DNA from: Pseudochrobactrum kiredjianiae
GTDB lineage: Bacteria > Pseudomonadota > Alphaproteobacteria > Rhizobiales > Rhizobiaceae
Direction of reading: 5' to 3'
NCBI RefSeq assembly: GCF_030362795.1
Contig: NZ_JAUCBM010000004.1
Coordinates: forward strand, 124,001-188,000
DNA length: 64,000 nt
Shown here: positions 9,281 to 18,409 of the stretch, piece after piece
Layout of the letters: each line of letters begins with the position of its first letter
Position numbering within the stretch: position 1 is the first letter of the stretch
Made by a program: the position numbers and the translations under genes
Notes under the pieces: model-generated
Seen by the model: the letters and a program-made list of their open reading frames with translations, nothing else
Database searches by the model: none
Told to the model about the DNA's origin: nothing

Positions 9281-10098
9281 GATTGAGCCTCTTTTCTGCA
9301 TAAATTTTGAACATAGAGATGAAACCCGAAGGCGACTGCACCACCGGTCAGACCGGTGAGCAGCAGATCATAACCCGGTGCGATTGTGTGCATGACCGGA
9401 AAGATAACCAGTCCGCTCAGCAAAGCCGCTTTGCCTGCCTGCTCACGCGATGAGCGCCACAATGATGTGAGAAAATACATCGGCGTGAGCATGAAAAGTG
9501 CAGCAAATAACAACGGTGGAAAATTGGCAGACAGCATATAAATCAGCGCCACCACACAGGCGTTGGTCAGCACCAAGGTCACACCAATACCGGCGAAATA
9601 GCTGGTGCGCAGATCGCGCGGAATATGGCGCAACTGCTCCATCGCCATGACCCATGCGGTCACCGCCACAAAGTGCGAGAGAAACAGCAAGGTAATTTTG
9701 CGGGAACGCGGGCCTTTCAACTCCGGTAACAGGGCCACAACCATAGGCATCAGACGCACAGAGGACAGCGCCACAGCCAATGCCGCAGCGGCCATTGAAC
9801 TACCGGCAGAAATCGCGCCTATCAGCACCACTTTGGCAGGCAAAGCCCAGATGGTCAGTGTCATAAACACCGCCTGCCCCATGCTGATACCGCTCTCAAT
9901 CGCCAGACCGGAAAAGCCGATAAAGGAGCTGATCAGCAACAGTGCCGGTATGCTGAAAATATTCTTCGAGCCACGGCCAAACCACTGCACACGCTCTGAA
10001 AGTGTTGAGACGACATCTCCGCTATATGTATCAGCATTATTATCCGCGGTCTGAACACGCGGTACTGACTGGCCTACCGGCAACTGATGATCTGGCAT
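9277..10098 (-). CDS. azlC: AzlC family branched-chain amino acid exporter subunit
   Basis: The 273-residue inner-membrane protein (starting MPDHQLPVGQ) has a hydrophilic N-terminus of about 45 residues and then several transmembrane segments. Family hallmarks are FIGFSGLAIESGISMGQAVFMT and LSSVRLMPMVVALLPELKG. AzlC with AzlD exports branched-chain amino acids; here the two genes overlap by four bases. The N-terminal extension before the first membrane segment is longer than in many AzlC proteins, so a later start cannot be excluded. It is divergent from the CoA-transferase gene, with 450 bases between. Confidence 0.87.
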   Translation of the reverse strand: MPDHQLPVGQSVPRVQTADNNADTYSGDVVSTLSERVQWFGRGSKNIFSIPALLLISSFIGFSGLAIESGISMGQAVFMTLTIWALPAKVVLIGAISAGSSMAAAALAVALSSVRLMPMVVALLPELKGPRSRKITLLFLSHFVAVTAWVMAMEQLRHIPRDLRTSYFAGIGVTLVLTNACVVALIYMLSANFPPLLFAALFMLTPMYFLTSLWRSSREQAGKAALLSGLVIFPVMHTIAPGYDLLLTGLTGGAVAFGFHLYVQNLCRKEAQS

Positions 10099-10548
10099 AA
10101 GGCTTAACTTACATATGATGACGCTTTTGTAAGCACTATTGTTAATCACCAGTTTTTGCCTTGGCAATGCTGTACAAACCGGTCATTCGTAACCGGCATA
10201 AACTCGGAACAGGAAAGCCCGGACGACCTGTTCTATTCAAGACAATTCGGCTATATATCGCGACAGAATGACCACATCAAAGTCAGGGCTGGCAAAACAC
10301 TCTGCTACAGGATAAATCCTTTATTCAGAGCAGTTTACGTTTAGGTCAACCTTCACTTCTGCCCTTACGCTAACACTGCGTATTAACAGCATATGTATAT
10401 GCGATCAGAGAGGCTTTTATTTCTATAATATAAAACGCCACGAATTCTTTGTTTAGCGCAGTTTCGAGCGGAAAATCGGCTTCCACTTTCCTGAAACTGC
10501 TTACCTCTGAACCCTCCCATTCAGAGATCCTTCGAATATAGGTTTCCC
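10099..10548. other. Divergent intergenic region azlC / CoA-transferase
   Basis: No gene is seen in these 450 bases. A TATAAT at 10424-10429 could be a -10 box for the plus-strand gene, though no good -35 matches it. A palindromic repeat remnant lies at 10458-10500. Confidence 0.5.
10458..10500. repeat. Palindromic intergenic repeat, copy 2 (short form)
   Basis: GCAGTTTC (10458-10465) and GAAACTGC (10493-10500) flank CGGAAAATCGGCTTCCACTT. The core resembles the CCGAAAACCGCTTAGCACTT segment of copy 1 near 2270, so this is a short member of the same dispersed repeat group. Confidence 0.6.
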
Positions 10549-12042
10549 ATGCTAGAAGATCGTATCCGCAATTCCTCCCTTCAAGATAAAGTTGTAACGC
10601 CCGCTGAGGCAGCTGCCCTGATCAAAGACGGGATGACAATCGGCATGAGCGGTTTTACCCGTGCCGGTGATGCCAAGGCCGTGCCGCTTGCGATGGCTGA
10701 GCAGGCTAAAACAGCACCATTTAAGATCACACTGCTCACCGGCGCATCACTCGGCCATGATGTCGATAAGATTCTCACCGAAGCCGGTGTGCTTGCCCGC
10801 CGTATGCCATTTCAGGTTGACCGTACCTTGCGTGCCGCCATCAATCGCGGCGAAGTGATGTTTATCGACCAGCATCTTTCTGAAACTGTTGAGCAATTGC
10901 GCTCCAATCAGATCGGGCCGGTTGATTATGCGATTGTTGAAGCCATTGCTATTAATGAAGACGGCGGTGTGATTCCGACAACATCCATCGGCAACTCGGC
11001 AAGCTTTGCCATTCTGGCGAAAAAAGTGATTGTGGAGATCAATCTCAGCCACCGACTTTCGCTGGAAGGGCTGCATGATGTCTATATTCCAACCAAGCGC
11101 CCGTCCCGCGATCCAATTCCGGTCGTTTCCTGTGAAAGCCGCATCGGCACGCCATATATTCCGATTCCGCCCGAGAAAATTGCAGCTATCGTTATCACGG
11201 AGCAGTCTGACAGCGCGTCATTGATTGAGCCTGCCGACAGTGAAACCTCTGCCATCGCCTCGCACCTGACGCATTTCCTTGAGAGTGAAGTGGAAAAAGG
11301 CCGTCTTGATCTGTCGCTCAATCCTCTGCAGGCCGGTATCGGCACCATTGCCAATGCGGTACTGACAGGCCTTGTCGACAGCCCGTTCAGCGGCTTGCGG
11401 ATGTATAGCGAAGTCTTGCAGGACAGTACATTTGATCTGATGGATGCAGGCAAACTCAGCTTTGCTTCGGCTTCGTCGATCACGCTCAGTCAGGCTTGCG
11501 GTGAGCGTGTGTTCGGCAATTTCGAGCGCTATAAAGATAAGCTGATCCTGCGCCCGCAGGAAATCAGCAACCATCCGGAAGTTATCCGCCGTCTTGGCAT
11601 TATTGGTATCAATACCGCACTGGAATTCGACATTTACGGCAATGTGAACTCCACCCATGTGGCCGGTACCCATATGATGAACGGTATCGGCGGTTCCGGT
11701 GACTTTGCCCGCAACGCCTATTTGTCAATTTTCGTGACAAAATCGGTTGCCAAAAACGGTGCGATTTCCTCGGTTGTGCCGATGGTGCCGCATGTTGACC
11801 ATACGGAACATGATGTTGATATTCTGGTGACAGAGCATGGCCTTGCCGACCTGCGTGGCCTTGCTCCACGAGAACGTGCTTCTGTGATTATCGAAAATTG
11901 TGCACATCCGGATTACCGCCCGCAATTGCGCGATTATTTTGCCCGTGCTTGTGAGCGTGGCGGGCAGACCCCGCATATTCTTGAAGAAGCGATCTCGTGG
12001 TATGCTCTGAAAGAAAAAACCGGCACCATGTTAAAGAGCTGA
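10549..12042 (+). CDS. Acetyl-CoA hydrolase/transferase, succinate:acetate CoA-transferase type
   Basis: The 497-residue enzyme belongs to the class I CoA-transferases close to AarC/SCACT, which move CoA between succinyl-CoA and acetate, or hydrolyse acetyl-CoA. The catalytic glutamate is Glu288 in MYSEVLQD. The CoA-binding GIGTIANAVL precedes it and the glycine-rich NGIGGSGDF loop follows. Length and motif order match the family. It stands alone on the plus strand, has a strong bidirectional terminator after it and converges on clpA. In alphaproteobacteria such enzymes can replace succinyl-CoA synthetase or detoxify acetate; which applies here is not visible. Confidence 0.92.
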   Translation: MLEDRIRNSSLQDKVVTPAEAAALIKDGMTIGMSGFTRAGDAKAVPLAMAEQAKTAPFKITLLTGASLGHDVDKILTEAGVLARRMPFQVDRTLRAAINRGEVMFIDQHLSETVEQLRSNQIGPVDYAIVEAIAINEDGGVIPTTSIGNSASFAILAKKVIVEINLSHRLSLEGLHDVYIPTKRPSRDPIPVVSCESRIGTPYIPIPPEKIAAIVITEQSDSASLIEPADSETSAIASHLTHFLESEVEKGRLDLSLNPLQAGIGTIANAVLTGLVDSPFSGLRMYSEVLQDSTFDLMDAGKLSFASASSITLSQACGERVFGNFERYKDKLILRPQEISNHPEVIRRLGIIGINTALEFDIYGNVNSTHVAGTHMMNGIGGSGDFARNAYLSIFVTKSVAKNGAISSVVPMVPHVDHTEHDVDILVTEHGLADLRGLAPRERASVIIENCAHPDYRPQLRDYFARACERGGQTPHILEEAISWYALKEKTGTMLKS

Positions 12043-12070
12043 CCGGCTTTTTATTTATCTGCCTACTAAC

Positions 12071-12108
12071 AAAAAAGCGCCCGATCAACGGGCGCTTTTC
12101 TTTTTTTG
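12071..12108. terminator. Bidirectional terminator between the CoA-transferase and clpA
   Basis: AAAAGCGCCCG (12073-12083) pairs with CGGGCGCTTTT (12089-12099). T-runs follow on the plus strand (12096-12107), and an A-run at 12071-12076 provides Ts on the minus strand. Confidence 0.88.
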
Positions 12109-12124
12109 TTTTAGCAAATCAGCC

Positions 12125-14569
12125 TTACTCTTTAGAGCGTGGCACTTTCGGCACGGATGCCGATTTGCGCTTTGGCTCTGCTGTACCTGTTTCGGCGACA
12201 GCCTCAGCCTTTGCAGGCTTTTTCTCCAGCTTTACAACCAGTTCTTCTTCCGGCTGTTCTTTCTGTGGTTTAACCGGCTTGGCTTTCACCACATCCAGCA
12301 CCAGACCAATCTTGCCGTCAGCTTTCTCACCGGTTGTCACCTTAACAGTGCCGCCGTTTTTCAGCTTACCGAACAGCAATTCGTCCGCCAAAGGCTTCTT
12401 GATATATTCCTGAATAACGCGACCCAGTGGGCGCGCACCCATGCGTTCATCATAGCCTTTATCGGCCAGCCAGTTGATTGCCTTCTTATCCAGTTCAAAG
12501 GTGACGTTGCGATCAGCCAACTGGGCTTCCAGCTGCATGATAAATTTCTGCACCACTTTATGAATAACCGGTACAGGCAACGCACCAAACGGGATAATCG
12601 CATCCAGACGGTTACGAAATTCCGGCGTAAACAGGCGGTTGATCGCTTCCATATCGTCGCCTTCACGGCGGGATGAGCCGAAGCCAATCGCAGCTTTTGC
12701 CAGATCTGCCGCACCGGCATTGGTGGTCATAATCAGAATGACATTGCGGAAATCAATCTGCTTGCCATTGTGATCGGTCAGACGACCATGATCCATAACC
12801 TGCAACAGAATATTGAACAGATCAGGATGCGCCTTCTCGATTTCGTCCAGCAGCAGCACGCAATGCGGATGCTGATCAACGCCATCAGTCAGCAGACCAC
12901 CCTGTTCAAAGCCGACATAGCCCGGAGGGGCACCGATCAGACGCGATACAGTATGGCGCTCCATATATTCAGACATATCAAAGCGCAGCAGTTGCACGCC
13001 CAATGTGCTGGCAAGCTGCTTGGCAACTTCCGTTTTACCCACGCCGGTAGGACCAGAGAACAGATAAGAGCCAATCGGCTTATCCGGCTCACGCAGCCCC
13101 GCACGTGCCAGTTTGATCGCAGAGCTGAGCGATTCAATCGCCAGTTCCTGACCATAGACCACGCGCTTGAGATCTTTTTCCAAACTGGCAAGCACTTGCT
13201 CATCATCCTTGGAAACAGTCTTCGGCGGGATACGTGCCATCGTGGCAACGGTCGCTTCGATCTCTTTGATACCGATAACCTTTTTGCGCTTGGCTTCCGG
13301 CACCAGCATTTGCGCTGCACCACTCTCATCAATCACGTCAATCGCCTTGTCCGGCAATTTACGATCAGTGATATAACGGGCAGAGAGTTCCACAGCCGCA
13401 GTCAATGCATCATTTGAGAACTTCACCTTGTGGAAGTCTTCAAAATAAGGCTTCAGACCGCGCATGATCTCAATGGCGTCCGGAATGGTTGGCTCTGGTA
13501 CATCAATTTTCTGGAAACGACGCACAAGCGCCCTGTCCTTCTCAAAGAACTGACGGAACTCTTTATAGGTTGTCGATCCAATGCAGCGAATCTGACCGGA
13601 AGACAAAGCAGGCTTCAGCAGATTGGACGCATCCATCGAACCGCCGGAGGTCGCACCTGCACCGATGACTGTATGGATTTCATCAATGAACAGCACCGCG
13701 CCCGGATAATCTTCCAGCTCTTTAACAACCTGTTTCAGGCGTTCTTCAAAGTCACCGCGATAACGGGTACCTGCCAGCAGGCTGCCCATATCCAGCGAGA
13801 AGATCGTATCGTTCAGCAAGACTTCCGGTACATCGCCGTCAACAATGCGCTTGGCCAAACCTTCGGCAATCGCGGTTTTACCCACGCCCGGATCACCCAC
13901 ATAAAGCGGATTATTCTTGGAACGGCGGCACAGAACCTGAATGGTGCGGTTAACTTCGCTTTCACGGCCAACCAGACGATCAATCTTACCGGCTTTGGCT
14001 TTTTCATTGAGGTTGACGCAATAGGCGGTCAGCGCATCAATTTTCTTCTTGCTGCTTTCTTCATTCTCAGGCTGTGCAGCCTCTTCCTGATCATGCACTT
14101 TATCCGGCGTCAGATCATCACTGACACCCGAGCGCTTGGAAATACCGTGCGAAATATAATTGACAGCATCATAGCGGGTCATCTGCTGTTCTTGCAGGAA
14201 ATAGGCCGCATGGCTTTCCCGCTCGGCAAAGATCGCTACCAGTACATTTGCACCGGTCACTTCATCACGATTTGACGACTGCACATGAATCACCGAGCGC
14301 TGAATCACCCGCTGGAAAGCGGCTGTCGGCTTGGAATCTTCATCATAACCGGTCACCAGATTATCCAGTTCGCGGTCGATATACTCAGTCACTGTCTTTT
14401 TAAGCTGCACGATATCGACATTGCAGGCACGCATAACCGCACCGGCGTCACGGTCGTCAATCAGCGCCAACAGAAGATGCTCAAGCGTAGCATATTCATG
14501 ATGACGTTCATTGGCGATTGTCAGCGCCTGATGAAGTGCTTTTTCAAGGCTTTGGGAGAATGTTGGCAT
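12125..14569 (-). CDS. clpA: ATP-dependent Clp protease ATP-binding subunit ClpA
   Basis: ClpA is the hexameric AAA+ unfoldase that feeds substrates to ClpP. The 814-residue protein has an N-terminal Clp repeat domain (about 1-145), a first ATPase with Walker A GDPGVGKT at 225-232, and a second ATPase with GPTGVGKT near residue 510. The D2-small domain includes the [16 protein letters not shown] motif. The last 55 or so residues form a charged, Lys/Pro/Ala-rich tail absent from E. coli ClpA. The gene follows clpS by six bases; its GTGAGG ribosome site overlaps the clpS stop, so the two are coupled. Confidence 0.96.
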   Translation of the reverse strand: MPTFSQSLEKALHQALTIANERHHEYATLEHLLLALIDDRDAGAVMRACNVDIVQLKKTVTEYIDRELDNLVTGYDEDSKPTAAFQRVIQRSVIHVQSSNRDEVTGANVLVAIFAERESHAAYFLQEQQMTRYDAVNYISHGISKRSGVSDDLTPDKVHDQEEAAQPENEESSKKKIDALTAYCVNLNEKAKAGKIDRLVGRESEVNRTIQVLCRRSKNNPLYVGDPGVGKTAIAEGLAKRIVDGDVPEVLLNDTIFSLDMGSLLAGTRYRGDFEERLKQVVKELEDYPGAVLFIDEIHTVIGAGATSGGSMDASNLLKPALSSGQIRCIGSTTYKEFRQFFEKDRALVRRFQKIDVPEPTIPDAIEIMRGLKPYFEDFHKVKFSNDALTAAVELSARYITDRKLPDKAIDVIDESGAAQMLVPEAKRKKVIGIKEIEATVATMARIPPKTVSKDDEQVLASLEKDLKRVVYGQELAIESLSSAIKLARAGLREPDKPIGSYLFSGPTGVGKTEVAKQLASTLGVQLLRFDMSEYMERHTVSRLIGAPPGYVGFEQGGLLTDGVDQHPHCVLLLDEIEKAHPDLFNILLQVMDHGRLTDHNGKQIDFRNVILIMTTNAGAADLAKAAIGFGSSRREGDDMEAINRLFTPEFRNRLDAIIPFGALPVPVIHKVVQKFIMQLEAQLADRNVTFELDKKAINWLADKGYDERMGARPLGRVIQEYIKKPLADELLFGKLKNGGTVKVTTGEKADGKIGLVLDVVKAKPVKPQKEQPEEELVVKLEKKPAKAEAVAETGTAEPKRKSASVPKVPRSKE

Positions 14570-14575
14570 GGTACC

Positions 14576-14965
14576 TCACTTTTTCTCCATCACGCATTGC
14601 AGCGGATGCTGATGTTGACGGGCGAAATCCATCACCTGCGTCACTTTGGTTTCGGCAACTTCATACGTAAAGATACCACATTCACCGACCCCGTGATTAT
14701 GAACATGCAGCATAATGCGTGTCGCTTCATCACGGTTCTTCTGGAAAAAACGTTCCAGCACATGAATCACGAAATCCATAGGCGTATAATCATCATTCAG
14801 CAGCAATACCCTGTAGAGGCTCGGCCGTTTTAAGCGGGTTTTTGTCCGCGTAATAACAGCTGTACCATTACCAGGGCCTTTCTGATCGTCTTCATCATTT
14901 CCCTGCATAACAGGCTTACCCTGCATAGAAAGCGAAGCCTGTTTTAAACGGTGTGCCGCATTCAT
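14576..14965 (-). CDS. clpS: ClpS, N-degron adaptor for ClpAP
   Basis: ClpS binds proteins with destabilising N-terminal residues and hands them to ClpA. The segment [24 protein letters not shown] and the later [19 protein letters not shown] form the substrate and ClpA binding core. The frame gives 129 residues with a long hydrophilic N-terminus; E. coli ClpS has 106. Internal ATGs at codons 14 and 20 are also reasonable starts (the latter giving MQGNDEDD), so the start is uncertain. It forms an operon with clpA. Confidence 0.93.
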   Translation of the reverse strand: MNAAHRLKQASLSMQGKPVMQGNDEDDQKGPGNGTAVITRTKTRLKRPSLYRVLLLNDDYTPMDFVIHVLERFFQKNRDEATRIMLHVHNHGVGECGIFTYEVAETKVTQVMDFARQHQHPLQCVMEKK

Positions 14966-15657
14966 TACTGACTATATCCGTCCTGATCGTATCTGTATTT
15001 TCTGAAGTCACCCTGCATGACCGTAAAGCCATGCATCGTAGACCTATTATGTAGGTTGAAACGCGGCGATGTTAAGCCCCGCACAATACAAAGCCTGACA
15101 TGTCCTCATTTCTTTTTAGAGTACCCCGCCTGCCGGAAAAAACCAGCATGAAACACATCTGTTGAGAAAAGTTTTTCGCAAACACAGTGTATGGAATCAG
15201 TGCCTCATGAAAAACCGTACCAACATGCAGATTTTACCTGTTCACAACGCCCCGCCACAGCCTGGCATCCAAACAGGCGGCTTATACTTAGCTTTTCACC
15301 ACCCGTCCCATAACTTCAGTTATTAACAGTTTCAGGACAAAATAGCCGTTTCAAACAGATAAATACGATTTTCAGAGCAAAATAATTCACAAAAGAATAT
15401 TTTATCCACGCTCAACAGAAAAATAAAGCTCAGAAATTTTTCATTTATTAGCAGGCACTTAACACGACATTGACAGCACAATTAGTACATCTCAACCGGT
15501 CACACCGAAAAAAAGCGTCATAAAAATCAAAAAAACATCATGATTTCCCCGTCTATAAACGGATTGGTAAGGCTGTTGGCAATATGATCACGGAAATGTT
15601 CGTGGCGTGTCCTTTGCGCCACACCTGAAAATTGGCAGTCCAGGTAGGTAAGTCACC
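14966..15657. other. AT-rich intergenic region between clpS and the DD-carboxypeptidase gene
   Basis: These 692 bases separate divergent genes and are the longest gene-free stretch in the window. The right half (about 15300-15560) is clearly richer in A and T than the surrounding genes. I see no open frame of note, no tRNA and no strong hairpin. It must hold promoters for clpS and the carboxypeptidase; a small RNA cannot be ruled out. Confidence 0.45.
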
Positions 15658-17250
15658 GTGTATCATGCGTTCCGTCACGCCGCATCCGGCATCAAGATTG
15701 CGGCCCGTTCATTGTTAACTGTAACAATGGTCGGCGCCTTATCTCTTACCATCGTAACCGATGCAGCGCAGGCGGCGAAGAATCCTTCACGTCATGCCGC
15801 AATTGTGATTGATGCCAATACCGGTAAGACATTGTTTGCTGAAAGCGCCGATGCCAAACGCTTTCCTGCATCACTTACCAAGATGATGACGCTTTATATG
15901 GTGTTTGAGGCCATGCAGGCCGGACGCATCAATAAAAACTCAAAAATTCCGTTCTCCCAATATGCATCGTCCCGTCCGCCGACAAAAATCGGTGTGGCTG
16001 CAGGCCAGACCATTACGGTGGAGGACGCCATTATGGCACTGATTACCCGCTCTGCGAATGATGCGGCAGCGGCGCTTGGTGAATATCTCGGTGGTTCAGA
16101 ACAACGCTTTGCACAGATGATGACAGCGAAAGCCCGTCGTCTCGGCATGCGCTCGACAACATTCCGCAATGCTTCGGGTCTGCCTAATCCGAACCAGCAG
16201 ACCACCGCTCGTGATATGGCTATTCTTGGCATTGCCCTTCGCCAGCACTACCCGCAATATTACGGTTATTTCGGCCGCACCAGCTTCCAGTTCCGCGGTA
16301 AGACCATCAATGGTCACAACCGTCTGCTCGGCCGCATTGAAGGGGTAGACGGCATTAAAACCGGCTATGTGAATGCTTCCGGTTATAATCTGGTGACTTC
16401 TGTTAATCGTGATGGTCGCCGTATTATTGCGGTTGTTATGGGCGGCAGCAGCGGCGCTTCCCGCGATGCCACAATGACACGTCTCATTCAGACGCATCTG
16501 CCAAATGCAGTTCCTTCCCGTCGCGGCAGTGATGCGTTGCTGATGGCTCGTAACGATGCACCTGCTGCACCTGTTGTGGCTTCGGCTCCATCTCCTTTGC
16601 CGCGCGCAGTGCCAATTCCAGCTGAACGCGCAGATCAGCCGGTACTTGTTGCAGATGCTTCAGGCTCAACCGGCAGCGCTCAGGATGCCATCAGCGCGGT
16701 TATTTCCCGTCAACCACCAGTTCCGGCTCAACAGCCTGAAATGCTGGCACTGGCATCACCAACACCACGCCCGAATGTTCCGGCTTCTACTCAGCTGGTG
16801 GCAATTCCGACACCTAAAGCGGCAATTCCAAATGTTGATCCGGTCACGACTGCATCAGCAAATACAGCTGCGGCGCGTATGGGTCTTGCTCCTAAACCTG
16901 TTGCAGCGGTTCGTAATGAGCCAATCGCAGTTCCGCAGGAAAACACTCGTCAGCCACAGCCTGCTCAAACCGCTGTTGCCATGGCTGCTGCAAGTGATGT
17001 TTCCGGTGCATGGGCTATCCAGATTGGTTCCCTGCCGAGCGAAAATCAGGCGCAGGAAATGCTGAATAAAGCAGCTCAGCAGGCAGGCAGCTCTTTGCGC
17101 GCCACCTCGCCTATGACTGAAACATTTAACAAAGGTAGCAACACATTCTATCGCGCACGTTTTGTCGGCTTTGAGACCAAAACTGCTGCATGGGATGCCT
17201 GTGATGCCCTCAAAAAGAAAAAATTCAGCTGCTATGCAATCGCGCGTTAA
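15658..17250 (+). CDS. D-alanyl-D-alanine carboxypeptidase (S11) with C-terminal SPOR domain
   Basis: The exported penicillin-binding enzyme trims the terminal D-Ala of peptidoglycan pentapeptides. The 530-residue protein has a signal peptide ending near residue 39, then the S11 catalytic motifs SLTK (Ser72, Lys75), SAN (132-134) and KTG (234-236). A Pro/Ala/Thr/Gln-rich linker of about 150 residues leads to a C-terminal SPOR domain (about 450-530), which binds denuded glycan strands at the septum. The start is GTG at 15658, preceded by AGGTAGGTAAG. It stands alone on the plus strand. Confidence 0.93.
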   Translation: MYHAFRHAASGIKIAARSLLTVTMVGALSLTIVTDAAQAAKNPSRHAAIVIDANTGKTLFAESADAKRFPASLTKMMTLYMVFEAMQAGRINKNSKIPFSQYASSRPPTKIGVAAGQTITVEDAIMALITRSANDAAAALGEYLGGSEQRFAQMMTAKARRLGMRSTTFRNASGLPNPNQQTTARDMAILGIALRQHYPQYYGYFGRTSFQFRGKTINGHNRLLGRIEGVDGIKTGYVNASGYNLVTSVNRDGRRIIAVVMGGSSGASRDATMTRLIQTHLPNAVPSRRGSDALLMARNDAPAAPVVASAPSPLPRAVPIPAERADQPVLVADASGSTGSAQDAISAVISRQPPVPAQQPEMLALASPTPRPNVPASTQLVAIPTPKAAIPNVDPVTTASANTAAARMGLAPKPVAAVRNEPIAVPQENTRQPQPAQTAVAMAAASDVSGAWAIQIGSLPSENQAQEMLNKAAQQAGSSLRATSPMTETFNKGSNTFYRARFVGFETKTAAWDACDALKKKKFSCYAIAR

Positions 17251-17317
17251 GGCGTGTGATAAAAGCGTAGCCGTAAATTGTATCGCGGTTACGCAAGAGA
17301 AAAAGTGCCAGAGCATT

Positions 17318-17385
17318 GTGTAATATTCCGGAAGTAACCGGTCATGCTCTGTCACAGTGTAATATCCGAGATTATCCGGTTGTGT
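17318..17385 (+). repeat. Imperfect direct repeat upstream of a small ORF
   Basis: GTGTAATATTCCG (from 17318) and GTGTAATATCCGAG (from 17357) begin two similar segments of about 27 bases, each also containing a CCGGT. The spacing is about 39 bases. They lie between the carboxypeptidase and the small hypothetical gene and might be regulator sites. Confidence 0.35.
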
Positions 17386-17452
17386 GTTTAACCGAATAGT
17401 CAGTCTGGCAGACCATCTGCAAACCCAATGAGTATTGTGTAAAGGGTTTACA

Positions 17453-17740
17453 ATGTCGAATATGCTCAACCTGTTCGGTTTCACGAATGTTGATCCGGTT
17501 GAATCCGACCACCAAAAATCGGGCAAAACTACTTTGCTCAGTGTGCATGCTTTGCGCAGTGCCGCTGCCCGTCTTGCAGATCTTCGTGCAGACGGCGCCT
17601 CGCTGAATACCCGTGAATTTGTTGGCCTGCTGGTCTGCAATGCACAGCGCAGCCGTCGCATCAGCCTGCCGGAAGCTTCTCTGCGCATTGCGACAAGCAA
17701 TGTTAACGGACGCACAGCAATCCGTATTAAACTGCGCTAA
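17453..17740 (+). CDS. Small hypothetical protein
   Basis: A 95-residue frame starts MSNMLNLFGFTNVDP at ATG 17453 with AAAGGG upstream. The product is hydrophilic and has no signal peptide or membrane segment. The C-terminal part (residues 40-95) is alanine/arginine-rich with likely helices and ends in RTAIRIKLR. I do not recognise a family. Codon use is like that of the neighbours and the start has a ribosome site, so it is probably a real gene, converging on the DUF1489 gene ten bases away. Confidence 0.6.
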   Translation: MSNMLNLFGFTNVDPVESDHQKSGKTTLLSVHALRSAAARLADLRADGASLNTREFVGLLVCNAQRSRRISLPEASLRIATSNVNGRTAIRIKLR

Positions 17741-17750
17741 AAACGATTAC

Positions 17751-18191
17751 TTAAATAAGACCCAGCGCCGCCAGTTCGCGGCGCAGCTCCACAGACAAAG
17801 CCTGCATACCGCCGCCGGCACCTGCTCTGTCATCCTGCGGCACTTCTTCGTCCACAATATAACGCCAGCCCTGAAACGCCCTGCGTGGCTGCCAGATAGT
17901 CGGAATCACTTTGGGCTCGAGCACCAGATGACAACGGCCAATCCCGTCCTCACCAGTAAATGTACGCACTTCCAGCAAACGCTGGCGCGCCTGAATATTG
18001 CCCTTAATCACCCAATAGAGTGAACCGCCTTCAAGCAATTCAGCCTGGCGCTTAGGCACCATTCGCGTTGTATGAAACTGTTCCGGCACAACACCGTTTG
18101 CACGGCATTCCTCAAGGCGGAAATCAATCCACGCTGCCAGATCTTCAAGGGAATCACATCCCACACAGAGTTTTACAAGATGCAGAGCCAT
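17751..18191 (-). CDS. DUF1489 family protein
   Basis: This 146-residue protein of unknown function matches the DUF1489 family, which is widespread in alphaproteobacteria. Typical segments are MALHLVKLCVGCDSLEDLAAW, RMVPKRQAELLEGGSLYWVIKG, RCHLVLEP and PTIWQPRRAFQGWRYI. It has no signal peptide or membrane segment, so it is cytoplasmic. The ATG at 18189-18191 gives the usual family start; an in-frame TTG at 18200 adds three residues. It stands alone on the minus strand. Confidence 0.87.
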   Translation of the reverse strand: MALHLVKLCVGCDSLEDLAAWIDFRLEECRANGVVPEQFHTTRMVPKRQAELLEGGSLYWVIKGNIQARQRLLEVRTFTGEDGIGRCHLVLEPKVIPTIWQPRRAFQGWRYIVDEEVPQDDRAGAGGGMQALSVELRRELAALGLI

Positions 18192-18260
18192 GACCGGCAA
18201 TTACTCCGTTGTTTTCGTGATGTCCAGTATTACAAGCCCATATCAGCGGGGTACAAATAA

Positions 18261-18292
18261 AAACGGGCAGGAATGACCCTGCCCGTTTTTTT
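18261..18292 (-). terminator. Terminator downstream of ornithine cyclodeaminase gene
   Basis: AAACGGGCAGG (18261-18271) pairs with CCTGCCCGTTT (18278-18288). T-rich tracts follow in both directions. The only gene running into it is the minus-strand ornithine cyclodeaminase gene, about 120 bases away. Confidence 0.75.
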
Positions 18293-18295
18293 AGT

Positions 18296-18397
18296 GCATA
18301 ATTCCTTAAACTTGAATCAGTTCAAGGAAAAATTATGCTCTAACTTTAAAGTGTTAGAGCGACCTTTGTGTGCCAAGTATGGCACACGGCGCTCTAA
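18296..18397. repeat. Palindromic intergenic repeat, long form
   Basis: Two nested inverted repeats: GCATAATTCCTT (18296-18307) against AAGGAAAAATTATGC (18324-18338), and TTAGAGCG against CGCTCTAA enclosing GTGTGCCA AGTA TGGCACAC. The segment TTTAAAGTGTTAGAGCGA and the end GGCGCTCTAAT recur at 55271-55307 without the inner GTGTGCC stem. Confidence 0.65.
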
Positions 18398-18409
18398 TAT
18401 TCTCGTCAA

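Noticed and set aside
18261-18397. Closely spaced hairpins considered as a possible CRISPR remnant or tRNA-like element
   Set aside because: There are no regularly spaced direct repeats and no tRNA arms; they are a terminator followed by a palindromic intergenic repeat.
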